Below are positions 24,911-34,683 of a stretch of 64,000 nucleotides of DNA, piece by piece (position 1 is the first letter of the stretch; each line of letters starts with the position of its first letter). The stretch comes from Rubripirellula tenax (GTDB lineage: Bacteria; Planctomycetota; Planctomycetia; Pirellulales; Pirellulaceae). A program made the translations under genes and the position numbers. The DNA lies in the NCBI RefSeq assembly GCF_007860125.1, contig NZ_SJPW01000005.1, positions 661,295 through 725,294 of the forward strand, given 5' to 3'. The notes beneath the pieces are model-generated. The model was given only the letters and a program-made list of their open reading frames with translations, made no database searches and was not told the origin of the DNA.

Positions 24911-27900
24911 TCCAGTCCCTCGACACCCGGCGGAGGAATCAACTGGCCGCCGATGCGTCCCAATTTGGGTCGGGGCCAAAACCGGGGTTCGATTCCGAAT
25001 CGGAAACCGACGTTGTCGCGACCGGCGTCGACGTTCACACCAAGGCGTAGCAACATTGATTCGCCGATTCGAGTCACCGCCAGGGACTGGCCGACGTTTC
25101 CGGTCGAACCAAAGTCGTAGGTGGTTCCCGCGGAAGCGATCCACTTTTCGTTCAATCGATAGTCCAGCGTGCTGCGCAGAACCGTGCTGCTGACCGGGCC
25201 TTCGATCGACAACAAACCGATATAGATATCGCCGACGCCAGGCCGACTCGTGCGAACGCCCGCACTGATCGAACGCAAACCGTCGTCAAAGAAATCAAAG
25301 TATCCATCGCTCAGCAGCGTGACGCGATCGCCCACGTGATACCGCATGTCGTACAGCGCTGGCCCCAAGGTCTCGCCAAAATTATCGCGATCTGCATCCG
25401 GGAAAACCAACATGTCCAAATCGAGTTGAAACAGGTCCACGATTCGCTCGGCACCGGGCAACCCTCGTTTGGTTTGCCAGCGCTGGTGAACGCCCAATCG
25501 AACTTGCTGCAAGTCATCGGCGACCACGTCGCTGGGACTGGCGATCAATCCTTGAAAACCCTGTCTCAGTGCGTAGTTGCGAGGGTCGAAACGGTTCGGC
25601 AGGGATCCTGCGTAAACGTCGTCGATGAACCGACGGCGAAACTGTTCCTGGGCGTTGTCGTCGAGTGGATCGTAGTACGGCAATTCATCCAGATTCGTAT
25701 TGCTGTCGGCGTACAAATACTCCGCCGACCATTCGATCTTGTGCGCCAACCCGCGGACGTTCAGCAGGCTGCTTTGGATCGATGGATCGACCGTCCACAT
25801 CGGCAAACTGGCACGAATGCCACCTTGGCCAACCAATCGAGTCAGCGAATCGCCGTCGGTTGCCTCTCCGTAGTGCGAAGCTTCGCCACCAATGTTGGGC
25901 ACCAGCTTGATCGGCCCCAACTGGATCGGCATCGCCAATTCTTGTCGCGTCCGGGCAACAACGCCTTGGCTGTTCGTTTCGCCGGGCAACGGTGAATACT
26001 GGGCTGCTTCGGCGGGATCCTCGGGCAGGTCGGCAACATTCAGACGCGAATAGCCAACGCTGTTGTGCGCCGAGTAGCTCAGCCGATCACCCAGCATGGA
26101 ACCGCCGAGCAGGTAGTGATTCAGCTTGGGCAGGTCTTCCGTTTCGGTGTAAAAATCGTTTGACTGGACGTTCGCCGACGCTTCGAACAAATTCCCGTAG
26201 TAGTACTTGCGAAGTCGCAGCGAGTTTCGATGGTCGGTGTCTTGGTCCCATTCGTTTTCAAGGAATTGTTCCAAGAAGTTTCGGTCGCTCAAGTAGCCGA
26301 CTTCCGCGATGAATTCGTAGTCGTTGGGCAGATAGTGTCGGTGCCTCAGCAGCGCGCGACCACGTGCCGTCGTTTCAGGCGTCAAATTGCGGCGATCACT
26401 TCCCAGGTTGTCGCGACCGGTGTCGTAGATGCCCCAAGCATCAAAAGAACCCTTTGCCGGCCCCGGATAGCCCAGCAACCCGGGCAAGTTGTAGTCAAGC
26501 GTCGTCCCCAGCGCGGGGCCACGGTCGCTCAGATAGTCCGTCGACAATTCCCAATCGACATTTTTGGGCGCATCATCGACCCCGAACAATTGAAACAAGT
26601 CAAAGTCGAGCGCTACCCGAGTTCCAAAATTGCTGTCGTTACCAACGCTTGCACCGGTGATGTAATAGCCGGGTTGATCTAGGCTGGTCGAGAACGTCGG
26701 CCAGTAGAGGATCGGCACACCGCCGATGTAGACAAAGTTGTTGTTGCTTTCGATCTTCGGATCGCGAATCGTTCGCTGCGTTTGGGTCGCCGGGTCAAAC
26801 TCGACTCGCTGGCGATCGGTCAGGCTGAGCTCTTGGCTTTGCAACCAATAGCGAGGCACACCGATGCGACTGGTCGTGACGGCGGCATCGAAGGCGCGAT
26901 AGTTACCTCGATTGATCTGTTGCAGCACCTTCGATTTCAACCGCACGACGCCTTGGTAATCCGGCACCGTCGTGATCGCCTCGGCGTCCAAGATCATCCC
27001 AACTTCGCGACTGGCGTTGAAGTACATCGATTCGGCATAGATGATTCGTTCGCCTTGTCGGAAAACGATGTCGCCTTCCAGATACAATTCGCCTTCGGAA
27101 TCTGCCAGGTTCGCCGAACCGTTGAACAAATTGGGCACCAACGGAAACCAGCCGACGACGCGATCGGCCGACAACGAAATCGTGCCCAACTCCATGAATT
27201 CGCCGCTGGGCAGCCTCGCCGACACGTCGCGCACCAAGACGGTAACGCCACCGCGAAACACGAACAGACTCTCGTTCGAACCGGGGCGATTGATGGTTTC
27301 GAACTGTGGCGGAGTGGAAGCGCCGCGAGCCAAGATTTCGAGACTTCGTGAACCGCCACCCACCAAAAACTGCATCCCGCCCGTTGTACCGCCGTCGGAA
27401 AACGTGATCGGTGGTGCGCCGACTTGAGGCGCAGGAATCAATGGCTCGGAAAACTGAACAGGTTGGATCGACGCATTTGTTTCATCCGGCAGATGCTTCA
27501 ACAATGCAGGTGTCCCGGTGGGCACACCACGAAAAACGGGCGACTGAATTTTGGGATCCGTAAGCGTTCGGATCGAGAACGTGATGGGCTCAGGCGATTT
27601 CCCCTGAGGCAGAACGGCGCCCCCCACAACGACCCGACAACGTACGTCGCCGGCGTTTCCATCGGTGACCATCAATATCGAGTCACCAGCGATTCGCCGC
27701 CCATTGTGTTCCAGCAGGCAGTCGCCTTCGAGTAGCGATGCATCGGCCGCGCCGATTTGCCAGCGGTGGATCGTGTTGCCGCTGACGCGCAGCGGATCGG
27801 GGCTCACCTGCGCAGCGGCGACGGGGTGTTCGTAACCCGCCGACACGACACCCGTTTCTTGCGCTGACATCGTCGTTCGAGACAACTGAATCGACAACAA

Positions 27901-27996
27901 GACAGGCAAGATCAGCGCAGCAGCCAACACAGAAGATGACGGGCTTCGCCAAAGTCTGTGGATGAACGTTTCAGTCGTGGCGTCCTTGCCGACCAA
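24907..27996 (-). CDS. lptD: LptD-like outer-membrane LPS-assembly protein
   Basis: 1029 aa from a TTG at 27996, leading into a hydrophobic signal (about 22-40, then SAQE). Residues about 60-370 are an OstA/LptA-like periplasmic part (ASLLEGDCLLEHNGRRIAGDS; LEGDIVFRQGERIIYAESMYFN). Residues about 400-1020 are a long beta-barrel region rich in aromatic residues, with the family-like NNNFVYIGGVPILYWPTFS near 415-433 and YLSDRNFLEQFLENEWD near 570. LptD inserts lipopolysaccharide into the outer leaflet of the outer membrane. Its presence supports a Gram-negative-type envelope in this organism. Translationally coupled to dgkA. Confidence 0.82.
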   Translation of the reverse strand: MVGKDATTETFIHRLWRSPSSSVLAAALILPVLLSIQLSRTTMSAQETGVVSAGYEHPVAAAQVSPDPLRVSGNTIHRWQIGAADASLLEGDCLLEHNGRRIAGDSILMVTDGNAGDVRCRVVVGGAVLPQGKSPEPITFSIRTLTDPKIQSPVFRGVPTGTPALLKHLPDETNASIQPVQFSEPLIPAPQVGAPPITFSDGGTTGGMQFLVGGGSRSLEILARGASTPPQFETINRPGSNESLFVFRGGVTVLVRDVSARLPSGEFMELGTISLSADRVVGWFPLVPNLFNGSANLADSEGELYLEGDIVFRQGERIIYAESMYFNASREVGMILDAEAITTVPDYQGVVRLKSKVLQQINRGNYRAFDAAVTTSRIGVPRYWLQSQELSLTDRQRVEFDPATQTQRTIRDPKIESNNNFVYIGGVPILYWPTFSTSLDQPGYYITGASVGNDSNFGTRVALDFDLFQLFGVDDAPKNVDWELSTDYLSDRGPALGTTLDYNLPGLLGYPGPAKGSFDAWGIYDTGRDNLGSDRRNLTPETTARGRALLRHRHYLPNDYEFIAEVGYLSDRNFLEQFLENEWDQDTDHRNSLRLRKYYYGNLFEASANVQSNDFYTETEDLPKLNHYLLGGSMLGDRLSYSAHNSVGYSRLNVADLPEDPAEAAQYSPLPGETNSQGVVARTRQELAMPIQLGPIKLVPNIGGEASHYGEATDGDSLTRLVGQGGIRASLPMWTVDPSIQSSLLNVRGLAHKIEWSAEYLYADSNTNLDELPYYDPLDDNAQEQFRRRFIDDVYAGSLPNRFDPRNYALRQGFQGLIASPSDVVADDLQQVRLGVHQRWQTKRGLPGAERIVDLFQLDLDMLVFPDADRDNFGETLGPALYDMRYHVGDRVTLLSDGYFDFFDDGLRSISAGVRTSRPGVGDIYIGLLSIEGPVSSTVLRSTLDYRLNEKWIASAGTTYDFGSTGNVGQSLAVTRIGESMLLRLGVNVDAGRDNVGFRFGIEPRFWPRPKLGRIGGQLIPPPGVEGLE

Positions 27997-28169
27997 AAGT
28001 GTCGATTCCCTACGAAATGTGAACCCGACGGAGCCGCCGGTAACCGTCGGAGTGTACGAACTCGCTTCGACTGGTCACAACGTTGAAATAGCACTTCTCG
28101 ACCGACACATGGGCTATCTCGGCAGGATAGGTTGCGTGGAACGCTCGATCTCGCCGTGAAACTCCCCCG

Positions 28170-28913
28170 TCACTTCGATTTTGCTTCACGCGTCGACTCG
28201 ATCAACCTCAGCACGTCGTCCAACTGGTCGCGAATCAGTTCGGCCCAAATGACGTACCCTTGATCGTTCAAATGCAAACGGTCGTCGACAAACAGTTCCG
28301 AGCGAGGGTTCCCGTCGGGATCAAGAAAACTTGCCGCCGTGGGGACGAAGTAGACCATCGGCGTCGACAATGCGATCTCGCGAAGTTGCGCGTTCAATCG
28401 GCGGATGGCGGACCAATGTTCGAAACGCTTGCCTGTGGGCGTGACTTCGACGATCAACACCGGCGATCCGCTTTGGTGCTTTCGCGATACATCGACAATG
28501 TGCCGCACCCAACCATCGACTTGGTCAACGGTATGGTCGTGTGCATCGCCGCTGATGTCGTTGCCGACAAACATGACAACCGCGCGGTATTGATGAGGCT
28601 GTATCAATCGCTCGGCAAACACCGCAAGATCGCTGTACTTTGCACCGCCATAGCCGCGCCGTACGACACGATACGGCGCCAGATCGATCGCCGCTTGCGT
28701 CCACCGCCGAATACTGCTGCTGCCCAACAGCAGGACGGCATCGGCAGGATCTGTTTCCGAGGAATCGAGGCTTTCGAGTTTGCGAATCTCGTCTTCCCAC
28801 TTTTCAATCGCCCGACTCCGATACGGCTCGTCGACCTGAGCGATCGCGACGACGGAGATCCAAAACACGGAGATCCAAAACGTGGACAGGACGAGGCCGA
28901 GTCTGAAAATCAT
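28170..28913 (-). CDS. Secreted SGNH/GDSL-type hydrolase
   Basis: 247 aa with a signal peptide about 1-25 (VVAIAQ). Block I is LLLGSSSIRRW near 61-71 with Ser66 as likely nucleophile; block III is VGNDIS with Asn118; block V is DDRLHLN with Asp211 and His214. Family members are esterases or lipases, many deacetylating polysaccharides. The length is usual for this group. It lies 173 bases upstream of the lptD start on the same strand and is divergent from the DUF885 gene, with a 117-base gap to that gene. Confidence 0.88.
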   Translation of the reverse strand: MIFRLGLVLSTFWISVFWISVVAIAQVDEPYRSRAIEKWEDEIRKLESLDSSETDPADAVLLLGSSSIRRWTQAAIDLAPYRVVRRGYGGAKYSDLAVFAERLIQPHQYRAVVMFVGNDISGDAHDHTVDQVDGWVRHIVDVSRKHQSGSPVLIVEVTPTGKRFEHWSAIRRLNAQLREIALSTPMVYFVPTAASFLDPDGNPRSELFVDDRLHLNDQGYVIWAELIRDQLDDVLRLIESTREAKSK

Positions 28914-29030
28914 GAGCGGGTCCCGATGAAGATTGGGGGCGGTGAGGAAGGCGGGGCTGGAAAACGACTATGATTAGAACCACCAGCATGCTCAAGCACC
29001 GCCCACCACCACCGAAGCCACGAAAGATCT

Positions 29031-30815
29031 ATGCGAAACCTTCTTGCGATCGTCTTTTGCGTCACGCTTTGTTCCTTGGAAGCAGTAGCCGACGATCCCA
29101 CGTCGAAGTCACCCGACTCACAACTGCGGTCGCTTTTGGATGAGGTGTGGGATTTCGAACTGACCGAGAGTCCGATGCTGGCCACCAACGCAGGCGACCC
29201 ACGTGGCCAAGATCGATTGGCCGATGACAGCCTTGATGCCATCGACCGTCGAAACGACGCTCGCCAGCAGTTCCTTGAACGATTGACGGCGATCGATCCC
29301 ACGATGCTTTCCGCGTTCAGCCAGATTGACCAAGAACTGCTGCGTCTGCGGTTGGAAGGACAGCTTGCCGACCATCGATTTCAAACGCATCGGATGTCCA
29401 TCAACAATCGTGAAGGATTCCATATTGGGTTTCCCGAGCTCCCTCGTGAGATGAACCCCAAGTCGGTCAAAGACTTCGCGAACTACGTCGCCCGACTGCG
29501 TGATTTCGGTCGCTACGCCGACCAACAGATCGCCTTGCTAAGATCGGGAATCGAAGCCGGACTGACTCAACCATCGATCGTGATGCGAGATTCGGTTGAT
29601 CAAGCGATGGCCCACGTCGTAGATGATCCCGACAAGTCACTGTTGATGACGAACGTGTCGACTGAGAGTCGTGATGCATTGGGAAAATCGTGGGAACCGA
29701 TCGCGGAAGAAATCCGTGACGCGATTCGCACCAGCGTCGTGCCGGCCTACCAACGGTTCGCGGATTTTTTGAAGGACGAGTATGTCCCGGCATGCCGTGG
29801 TTCGATCGGCGCATCGGCACTGCCCCGAGGCAGCGAATTTTACCGCGACCGGATTCTCCGGTTCACGACGTTGCCACTGACGCCCATCGAATTGCATGAA
29901 ACGGGAATCCGAGAGAACGCCCGCATTCGAAAAGAGATGCAGTCGATCATCGATGGCTTGCGGTTCGATGGAGACTTTGATGCGTTCTTGAATCACTTGC
30001 GGACGGATCCGAAGTTCTATGCCAAGACACCCGAGGAATTGCTGCGGCACACGGCGATGATCCTAAAGACCGCCGACGGACGTTTGCCTGAGTTGTTTGG
30101 GAGGCTGCCACGGATTCCTTACGGCATTCGCGAGGTCCCCGACTATGTCGCGCCCCAGACGACATCGGCGTACTATTGGCCTCCTTCGACCGATGGCAAA
30201 CGCGCCGGGTTCTACTACATCAACACTTACAACCTTTCGTCGCGACCGATCTATCAACTGGAATCGCTGTCGATGCACGAAGCGGTGCCGGGCCACCATT
30301 TGCAATTGGCGCTGCAAGCCGAATTGACAGACCTGCATCCGATCAGTCGCGAGAGCAACTTTACCGCGTTCATCGAAGGCTGGGCTTTGTACAGCGAGCG
30401 GCTAGGGAAAGAGATCGGCTTCTATCAAGATCCTTACCAAGACTTTGGTCGGCTGAGTATGGAGGCATGGCGGGCTAGTCGATTGGTCGTCGATACCGGG
30501 CTGCACGCGATGGGTTGGTCGCGACAGCAAGCGATCGACTACATGAAATCGAACACGGCACTGAGCGAACACAACGTGGTTGCGGAAGTCGATCGCTACA
30601 TCGGTTGGCCTGGGCAGGCATTGGCTTACAAGACGGGCGAGCTGGCGATTTCGCGACTGCGACGATCGGCCGAGACGAAGCTGGGCGACCGTTTTGATGT
30701 ACGAGCCTTCCATGATCGGGTGCTTGAATCGGGTTCGATCCCGCTGCCATTGCTGGAAACTCGCGTGAATACGTGGATCGACGAGCAACTGGCCCTTCCC
30801 GAGTCGCGAGAATGA
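29031..30815 (+). CDS. Secreted DUF885 family peptidase-like protein
   Basis: 594 aa with a signal peptide (about 1-21). The DUF885 family is an M3/M32-like helical metallopeptidase group; the zinc motif here is HEAVPGHH at 416-423, followed by the glutamate-bearing FIEGWALYSERL near 448-459. Near the N-terminus VWDFELTESPMLATNAGDPR is the usual family opening (DEFxxxxPxxAT). Substrates are unknown. It is not obviously coupled to its neighbours: 117 bases to the divergent gene and 114 to the next. Confidence 0.88.
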   Translation: MRNLLAIVFCVTLCSLEAVADDPTSKSPDSQLRSLLDEVWDFELTESPMLATNAGDPRGQDRLADDSLDAIDRRNDARQQFLERLTAIDPTMLSAFSQIDQELLRLRLEGQLADHRFQTHRMSINNREGFHIGFPELPREMNPKSVKDFANYVARLRDFGRYADQQIALLRSGIEAGLTQPSIVMRDSVDQAMAHVVDDPDKSLLMTNVSTESRDALGKSWEPIAEEIRDAIRTSVVPAYQRFADFLKDEYVPACRGSIGASALPRGSEFYRDRILRFTTLPLTPIELHETGIRENARIRKEMQSIIDGLRFDGDFDAFLNHLRTDPKFYAKTPEELLRHTAMILKTADGRLPELFGRLPRIPYGIREVPDYVAPQTTSAYYWPPSTDGKRAGFYYINTYNLSSRPIYQLESLSMHEAVPGHHLQLALQAELTDLHPISRESNFTAFIEGWALYSERLGKEIGFYQDPYQDFGRLSMEAWRASRLVVDTGLHAMGWSRQQAIDYMKSNTALSEHNVVAEVDRYIGWPGQALAYKTGELAISRLRRSAETKLGDRFDVRAFHDRVLESGSIPLPLLETRVNTWIDEQLALPESRE

Positions 30816-30929
30816 CTCCCCAAAACTCGCCAGCGAAAGTAGAATACTGGTCCCCATACACCGGCGCGTCCCTCAAACAGGGACCGTCCGCCGGCCCGCC
30901 TTTCCCCCTCCGCCGACATTGATCTTATT

Positions 30930-33332
30930 ATGTCGTTCACTGTCAGTCCCATCGCGGCCCGTGCTTTCGCGATCCTTCTAGGACTTTTCAACGTTACCGC
31001 GTTTGCGGTCGAAGCTTCGCCACTTCCGAAGCAAACCGACGCATTCATTCAATCCAAGTGCGTCGACTGCCACGACGGCCCCGGGGGTGATGGTGGTTTC
31101 GATGCCCGCGCACTCTCCCACGACTTGAACGACCCGAAAACGATGCAGCGTTGGGTTCGCATCTTCGATCGAGTCCGCGACGGCGAGATGCCACCCGATG
31201 ACAGCGTCGAAGTCGATCCCGACGAAGCCGATCAGTTCTTGGTGAACACGTCTGCTTGGCTGCACGACGCCCAAAAATCTCACTTCGACCAAGTCGGACG
31301 TGTCCAATCGCGTCGATTGACCAATGCCCAACTGGAACGAACGCTGCAAGATTTGTTTGCGATCGATGTGCCGTTGGCTCGATTGATGCCCGAAGAACAA
31401 CGATTCGATGGGTTCACAGGACTGGCCGATCATCAATCGATTTCGCACTTCCAACTCGACTCGCACTTGACCGTGGTCGATGCCGCGTTGGACGCAGCTC
31501 GCCGTCGTGTAATGGAACCCGACAACGAATTCCGACGCGATTACGACGCGCGAGCAATCGCTCGCAAAAATCCTAACAGTCGCTGTCGTGACCCCGAGAT
31601 GATCGACGGCAAAGCGGTCGTTTGGTCGTCGGGTTTGATCTTCTATGGACGGATCACGTCGTCCACGATTGCCGAAGACGGTTGGTATCGAATCACGTTT
31701 GACGCGACGTCGGTCAACACCCCCAACGACAGCGGTGTTTGGTGCTCGGTGCGAAATGGGCGGTGCGTTTCCAACGCGCCGCTGTTGTCGTGGATCGGGT
31801 CATTCGAAGCGACACAGAAGCGGACCACACACACCTACGACGCCTGGTTTCAAGCCGGCGATATGATCGAAATTCGCCCCGGCGATGAAACACTCAAGCG
31901 AGCAAAGTTTGCCGGGGGGCAAGTCGGTGCTGGTGAAGGAGGACCACAAAAGGTTCCCGGCGTGGCATTGCATTCGATGGTGGTCCAGCGGATTCACCCC
32001 GCCGGCGACATCGACGTTGCTCGCCGTCATCTCCTCGGTGACTTGAGTGTCTCTATCGATACCAAGAAGAAACGAATCCAAATCAACAGCGAAAAGTTGT
32101 TCGCAGATCTGTCGAAACAGCTTCGGCGTTTTGCAACGCGAGCTTTTCGTCGGCCCGTCGAAGGGGAGGAACTGAAACCTTATGTCCAGTGGATGCGTCA
32201 ATCGCTCGACGACGGTGCGGATCCGATCGATGCCTTGATGTCGGCTTATCGAGCAATACTTTGCTCACCGCGATTCTTGTACTTCGTCGAACCGATGGGA
32301 CCGCTGGACGATCATGCGATCGCGACTCGGCTTAGCTACTTACTTTGCGGCAGTATGCCGGACTGGACTCTGACCAAGTTGGCTCGCGAAGGAAAGTTGC
32401 GAAATCCCAAAGCGCTTCGCGGCGAAGTCGACCGCTTGCTTGCCAGCAAGCGAGGCCAAACTTTCGCCCGCGATTTTGCCGATCAATGGCTGGACATTTC
32501 ACAAATCGATTTCACCGAACCCGATCGCAAACTCTACCGCGACTTTGACACCGTCGTACAAAACGCGATGGTCTGGGAAACGCAACGTTACCTGGAACAT
32601 CTCTTGGAAACAAACGCCGGCGCCGAGAAACTGATCCGATCCGACTTCACATTCCTGAACAGCCGATTGGCCCGATACTATGACATCGAAGGAGTCGACG
32701 GTGACGAACTTCGAAAGGTCAAGCTTCCATCGGATTCACCCCGAGGCGGTCTGCTGTCCCAAGGTTCCATCTTGAAGGTTACCGCGAACGGAACGAACAC
32801 CTCGCCGGTGCTGCGCGGCGTTTGGGTTTCGGAACGAATCCTGGGAACACCGATTCCTCCACCGCCGGAGAGCGTGCCTGCGGTCGAACCCGATATTCGC
32901 GGCGCGAAAACCATTCGCCAACAACTGCAAAAACATCTCTCGGACGTATCCTGCAACGGATGCCACCAGAACATCGACCCGCCCGGATATGCACTTGAAA
33001 ACTTCGACGCCGCCGGGCGATGGCGGGATCAATATCTTCAAGTCAACGGCGGCAAGTCGCGCCGCGGGCTGCCAGTCGATGCCAGCTTCACGATGGCGGA
33101 TGGACGAAGCTTCCAAGATTTTGACGAATTCCGCAGCCTGATTTGCGAGGACATTCGTCCGGTCGCGAAAAACTTTGCCGCACATTTATTAGCTTACGGC
33201 ACTGGTGCCGCAATCCAGTTTGCCGACCGAGACGACTTGGACCGAATTGTCAAAGACGCGTCGAACGATGACTACGGCCTGCGATCGCTGTTGTACGCGG
33301 TCGTTACCAGCCCCACTTTTTTGAACAAGTAA
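30930..33332 (+). CDS. Secreted c-type cytochrome-like DUF1592/DUF1588 family protein (copy B)
   Basis: 800 aa with a signal peptide ending near AVEA (residue 29). Visible order: PSCyt-type CVDCH near 44-48; DUF1587 ([20 protein letters not shown]); a carbohydrate-binding-like central part; DUF1595 ([17 protein letters not shown]); DUF1592 ([15 protein letters not shown] ... [15 protein letters not shown]); DUF1588 with [22 protein letters not shown] sequence and a second heme motif CNGCH; DUF1585 at the end (VTSPTFLNK). The architecture is the complete form, more typical than copy A. The DUF1552 gene starts 5 nt downstream. Confidence 0.9.
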   Translation: MSFTVSPIAARAFAILLGLFNVTAFAVEASPLPKQTDAFIQSKCVDCHDGPGGDGGFDARALSHDLNDPKTMQRWVRIFDRVRDGEMPPDDSVEVDPDEADQFLVNTSAWLHDAQKSHFDQVGRVQSRRLTNAQLERTLQDLFAIDVPLARLMPEEQRFDGFTGLADHQSISHFQLDSHLTVVDAALDAARRRVMEPDNEFRRDYDARAIARKNPNSRCRDPEMIDGKAVVWSSGLIFYGRITSSTIAEDGWYRITFDATSVNTPNDSGVWCSVRNGRCVSNAPLLSWIGSFEATQKRTTHTYDAWFQAGDMIEIRPGDETLKRAKFAGGQVGAGEGGPQKVPGVALHSMVVQRIHPAGDIDVARRHLLGDLSVSIDTKKKRIQINSEKLFADLSKQLRRFATRAFRRPVEGEELKPYVQWMRQSLDDGADPIDALMSAYRAILCSPRFLYFVEPMGPLDDHAIATRLSYLLCGSMPDWTLTKLAREGKLRNPKALRGEVDRLLASKRGQTFARDFADQWLDISQIDFTEPDRKLYRDFDTVVQNAMVWETQRYLEHLLETNAGAEKLIRSDFTFLNSRLARYYDIEGVDGDELRKVKLPSDSPRGGLLSQGSILKVTANGTNTSPVLRGVWVSERILGTPIPPPPESVPAVEPDIRGAKTIRQQLQKHLSDVSCNGCHQNIDPPGYALENFDAAGRWRDQYLQVNGGKSRRGLPVDASFTMADGRSFQDFDEFRSLICEDIRPVAKNFAAHLLAYGTGAAIQFADRDDLDRIVKDASNDDYGLRSLLYAVVTSPTFLNK

Positions 33333-33337
33333 GAACC

Positions 33338-34630
33338 ATGAGTTTACGAAAACGCGTTCAATTCAACTTTCGTCGCGCGCTCGACCGACGGACGGTGCTT
33401 CGCGGCGGCGGGATGGCGATGAGTTTGCCGTGGCTGACAGCGATGCAGCCATCGTTCGCGGCGTCCGACAAGTCGGCTGCGCCACAGCGTTTCGTCGCAA
33501 TGACCTTGGGACTCGGTTTGGTGGCTGACAATCTGTTCCCCGAAAATCCGGGCGTCGATTACAAACCCTCTCGCTACCTGGAACCGCTCGCGGATGTTCG
33601 ACAGAAGATGACGGTCGTGTCGGGAGTTTCGCACCCGGGCGTCAAGGGCGGCCATCGCGCCGAAGCGAGCATTTTGACGGCGTCGGCCGTCGGTTCGTCG
33701 GCCACATCGGTGAATTCGATTTCGCTGGATCAATTGATGGCGAAGCACCTGGGTGATGCCACTCGGTTTCCATCGTTGGTCCTTAGCACCAGCGGCAGCG
33801 CGAGTCCGTGCTACACCGAAAGCGGTGCGATGATTCCGCCCGAAGACTCGCCGTCACGGCTATTCGCCAAATTGTTCATCGATGAATCAAAAAGCGAACG
33901 TGAAAAACGAGCGGGACGAGTTCGCCAAGGTCGCAGCATCATGGATCTTGTCGGCGAAGACGCGAAAGCACTGCAACGCGACCTGGGACGGGGTGACCGC
34001 GATCGGCTGGATGCTTATTTCACGAGCGTTCGGCAACTGGAACGACGGATGGAAGAAGCCGAGAAATGGGCGAAACGGCCTAAACCCAAAGTCGACGCTG
34101 TGATGCCACGCGACATCAACCACCCCAGCGACATTATCGGCCGCCAAAAAACCATGTGCGAAGTGATCAAGTTAGCGTTGCAAACGGATTCGTCGCGATT
34201 CATTTCGCTGCACATCCCCGGGGCCGGTGGTGTGATCCCCATCGAAGGCGTTGACGAGGGATACCACAACCTTAGCCATCACGGCATGGACGAAGAGAAA
34301 CTCGCACAATTGGCGATCGTCGAAGGCGCCATCGTGGCCCAGTGGGGCAACTTCATTCGCGAATTGAACGCGGCCCAAGACGGTGAAGCGACGCTGCTGG
34401 ACCACACCAACGTGTTGTTGACCAGCAACCTTGGCAACGCTTCCAACCACGATAATCGTAACATGCCCGTATTGGTCGCCGGCGGCGGCATGCGACATGC
34501 GGGCCACTTGGCGTTCAATCGCAAAGACAACTATCCGTTGCCCAATTTGTATGTGAACCTGTTGCAAAACGTTGGCATGGAAGTCGATCGATTCGCCACC
34601 AGCACCGGAACGATGAACGGCCTGGGCTAA
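33338..34630 (+). CDS. DUF1552 family protein (copy B)
   Basis: 430 aa. The N-terminus has a basic stretch with [17 protein letters not shown] near 17-33, a Tat-like export signal. The body matches DUF1552: [46 protein letters not shown], a central [14 protein letters not shown] helix, and [27 protein letters not shown] near the end. It follows the DUF1592-family gene, the reverse of the order in copy A at 15.9-19.6 kb. It probably acts with that partner in the periplasm. Confidence 0.9.
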   Translation: MSLRKRVQFNFRRALDRRTVLRGGGMAMSLPWLTAMQPSFAASDKSAAPQRFVAMTLGLGLVADNLFPENPGVDYKPSRYLEPLADVRQKMTVVSGVSHPGVKGGHRAEASILTASAVGSSATSVNSISLDQLMAKHLGDATRFPSLVLSTSGSASPCYTESGAMIPPEDSPSRLFAKLFIDESKSEREKRAGRVRQGRSIMDLVGEDAKALQRDLGRGDRDRLDAYFTSVRQLERRMEEAEKWAKRPKPKVDAVMPRDINHPSDIIGRQKTMCEVIKLALQTDSSRFISLHIPGAGGVIPIEGVDEGYHNLSHHGMDEEKLAQLAIVEGAIVAQWGNFIRELNAAQDGEATLLDHTNVLLTSNLGNASNHDNRNMPVLVAGGGMRHAGHLAFNRKDNYPLPNLYVNLLQNVGMEVDRFATSTGTMNGLG

Positions 34631-34683
34631 TCGAGTAGGATTGAAGGACAGAGTCCACGCTGTCTCAAATCCTAGGCGATTAG

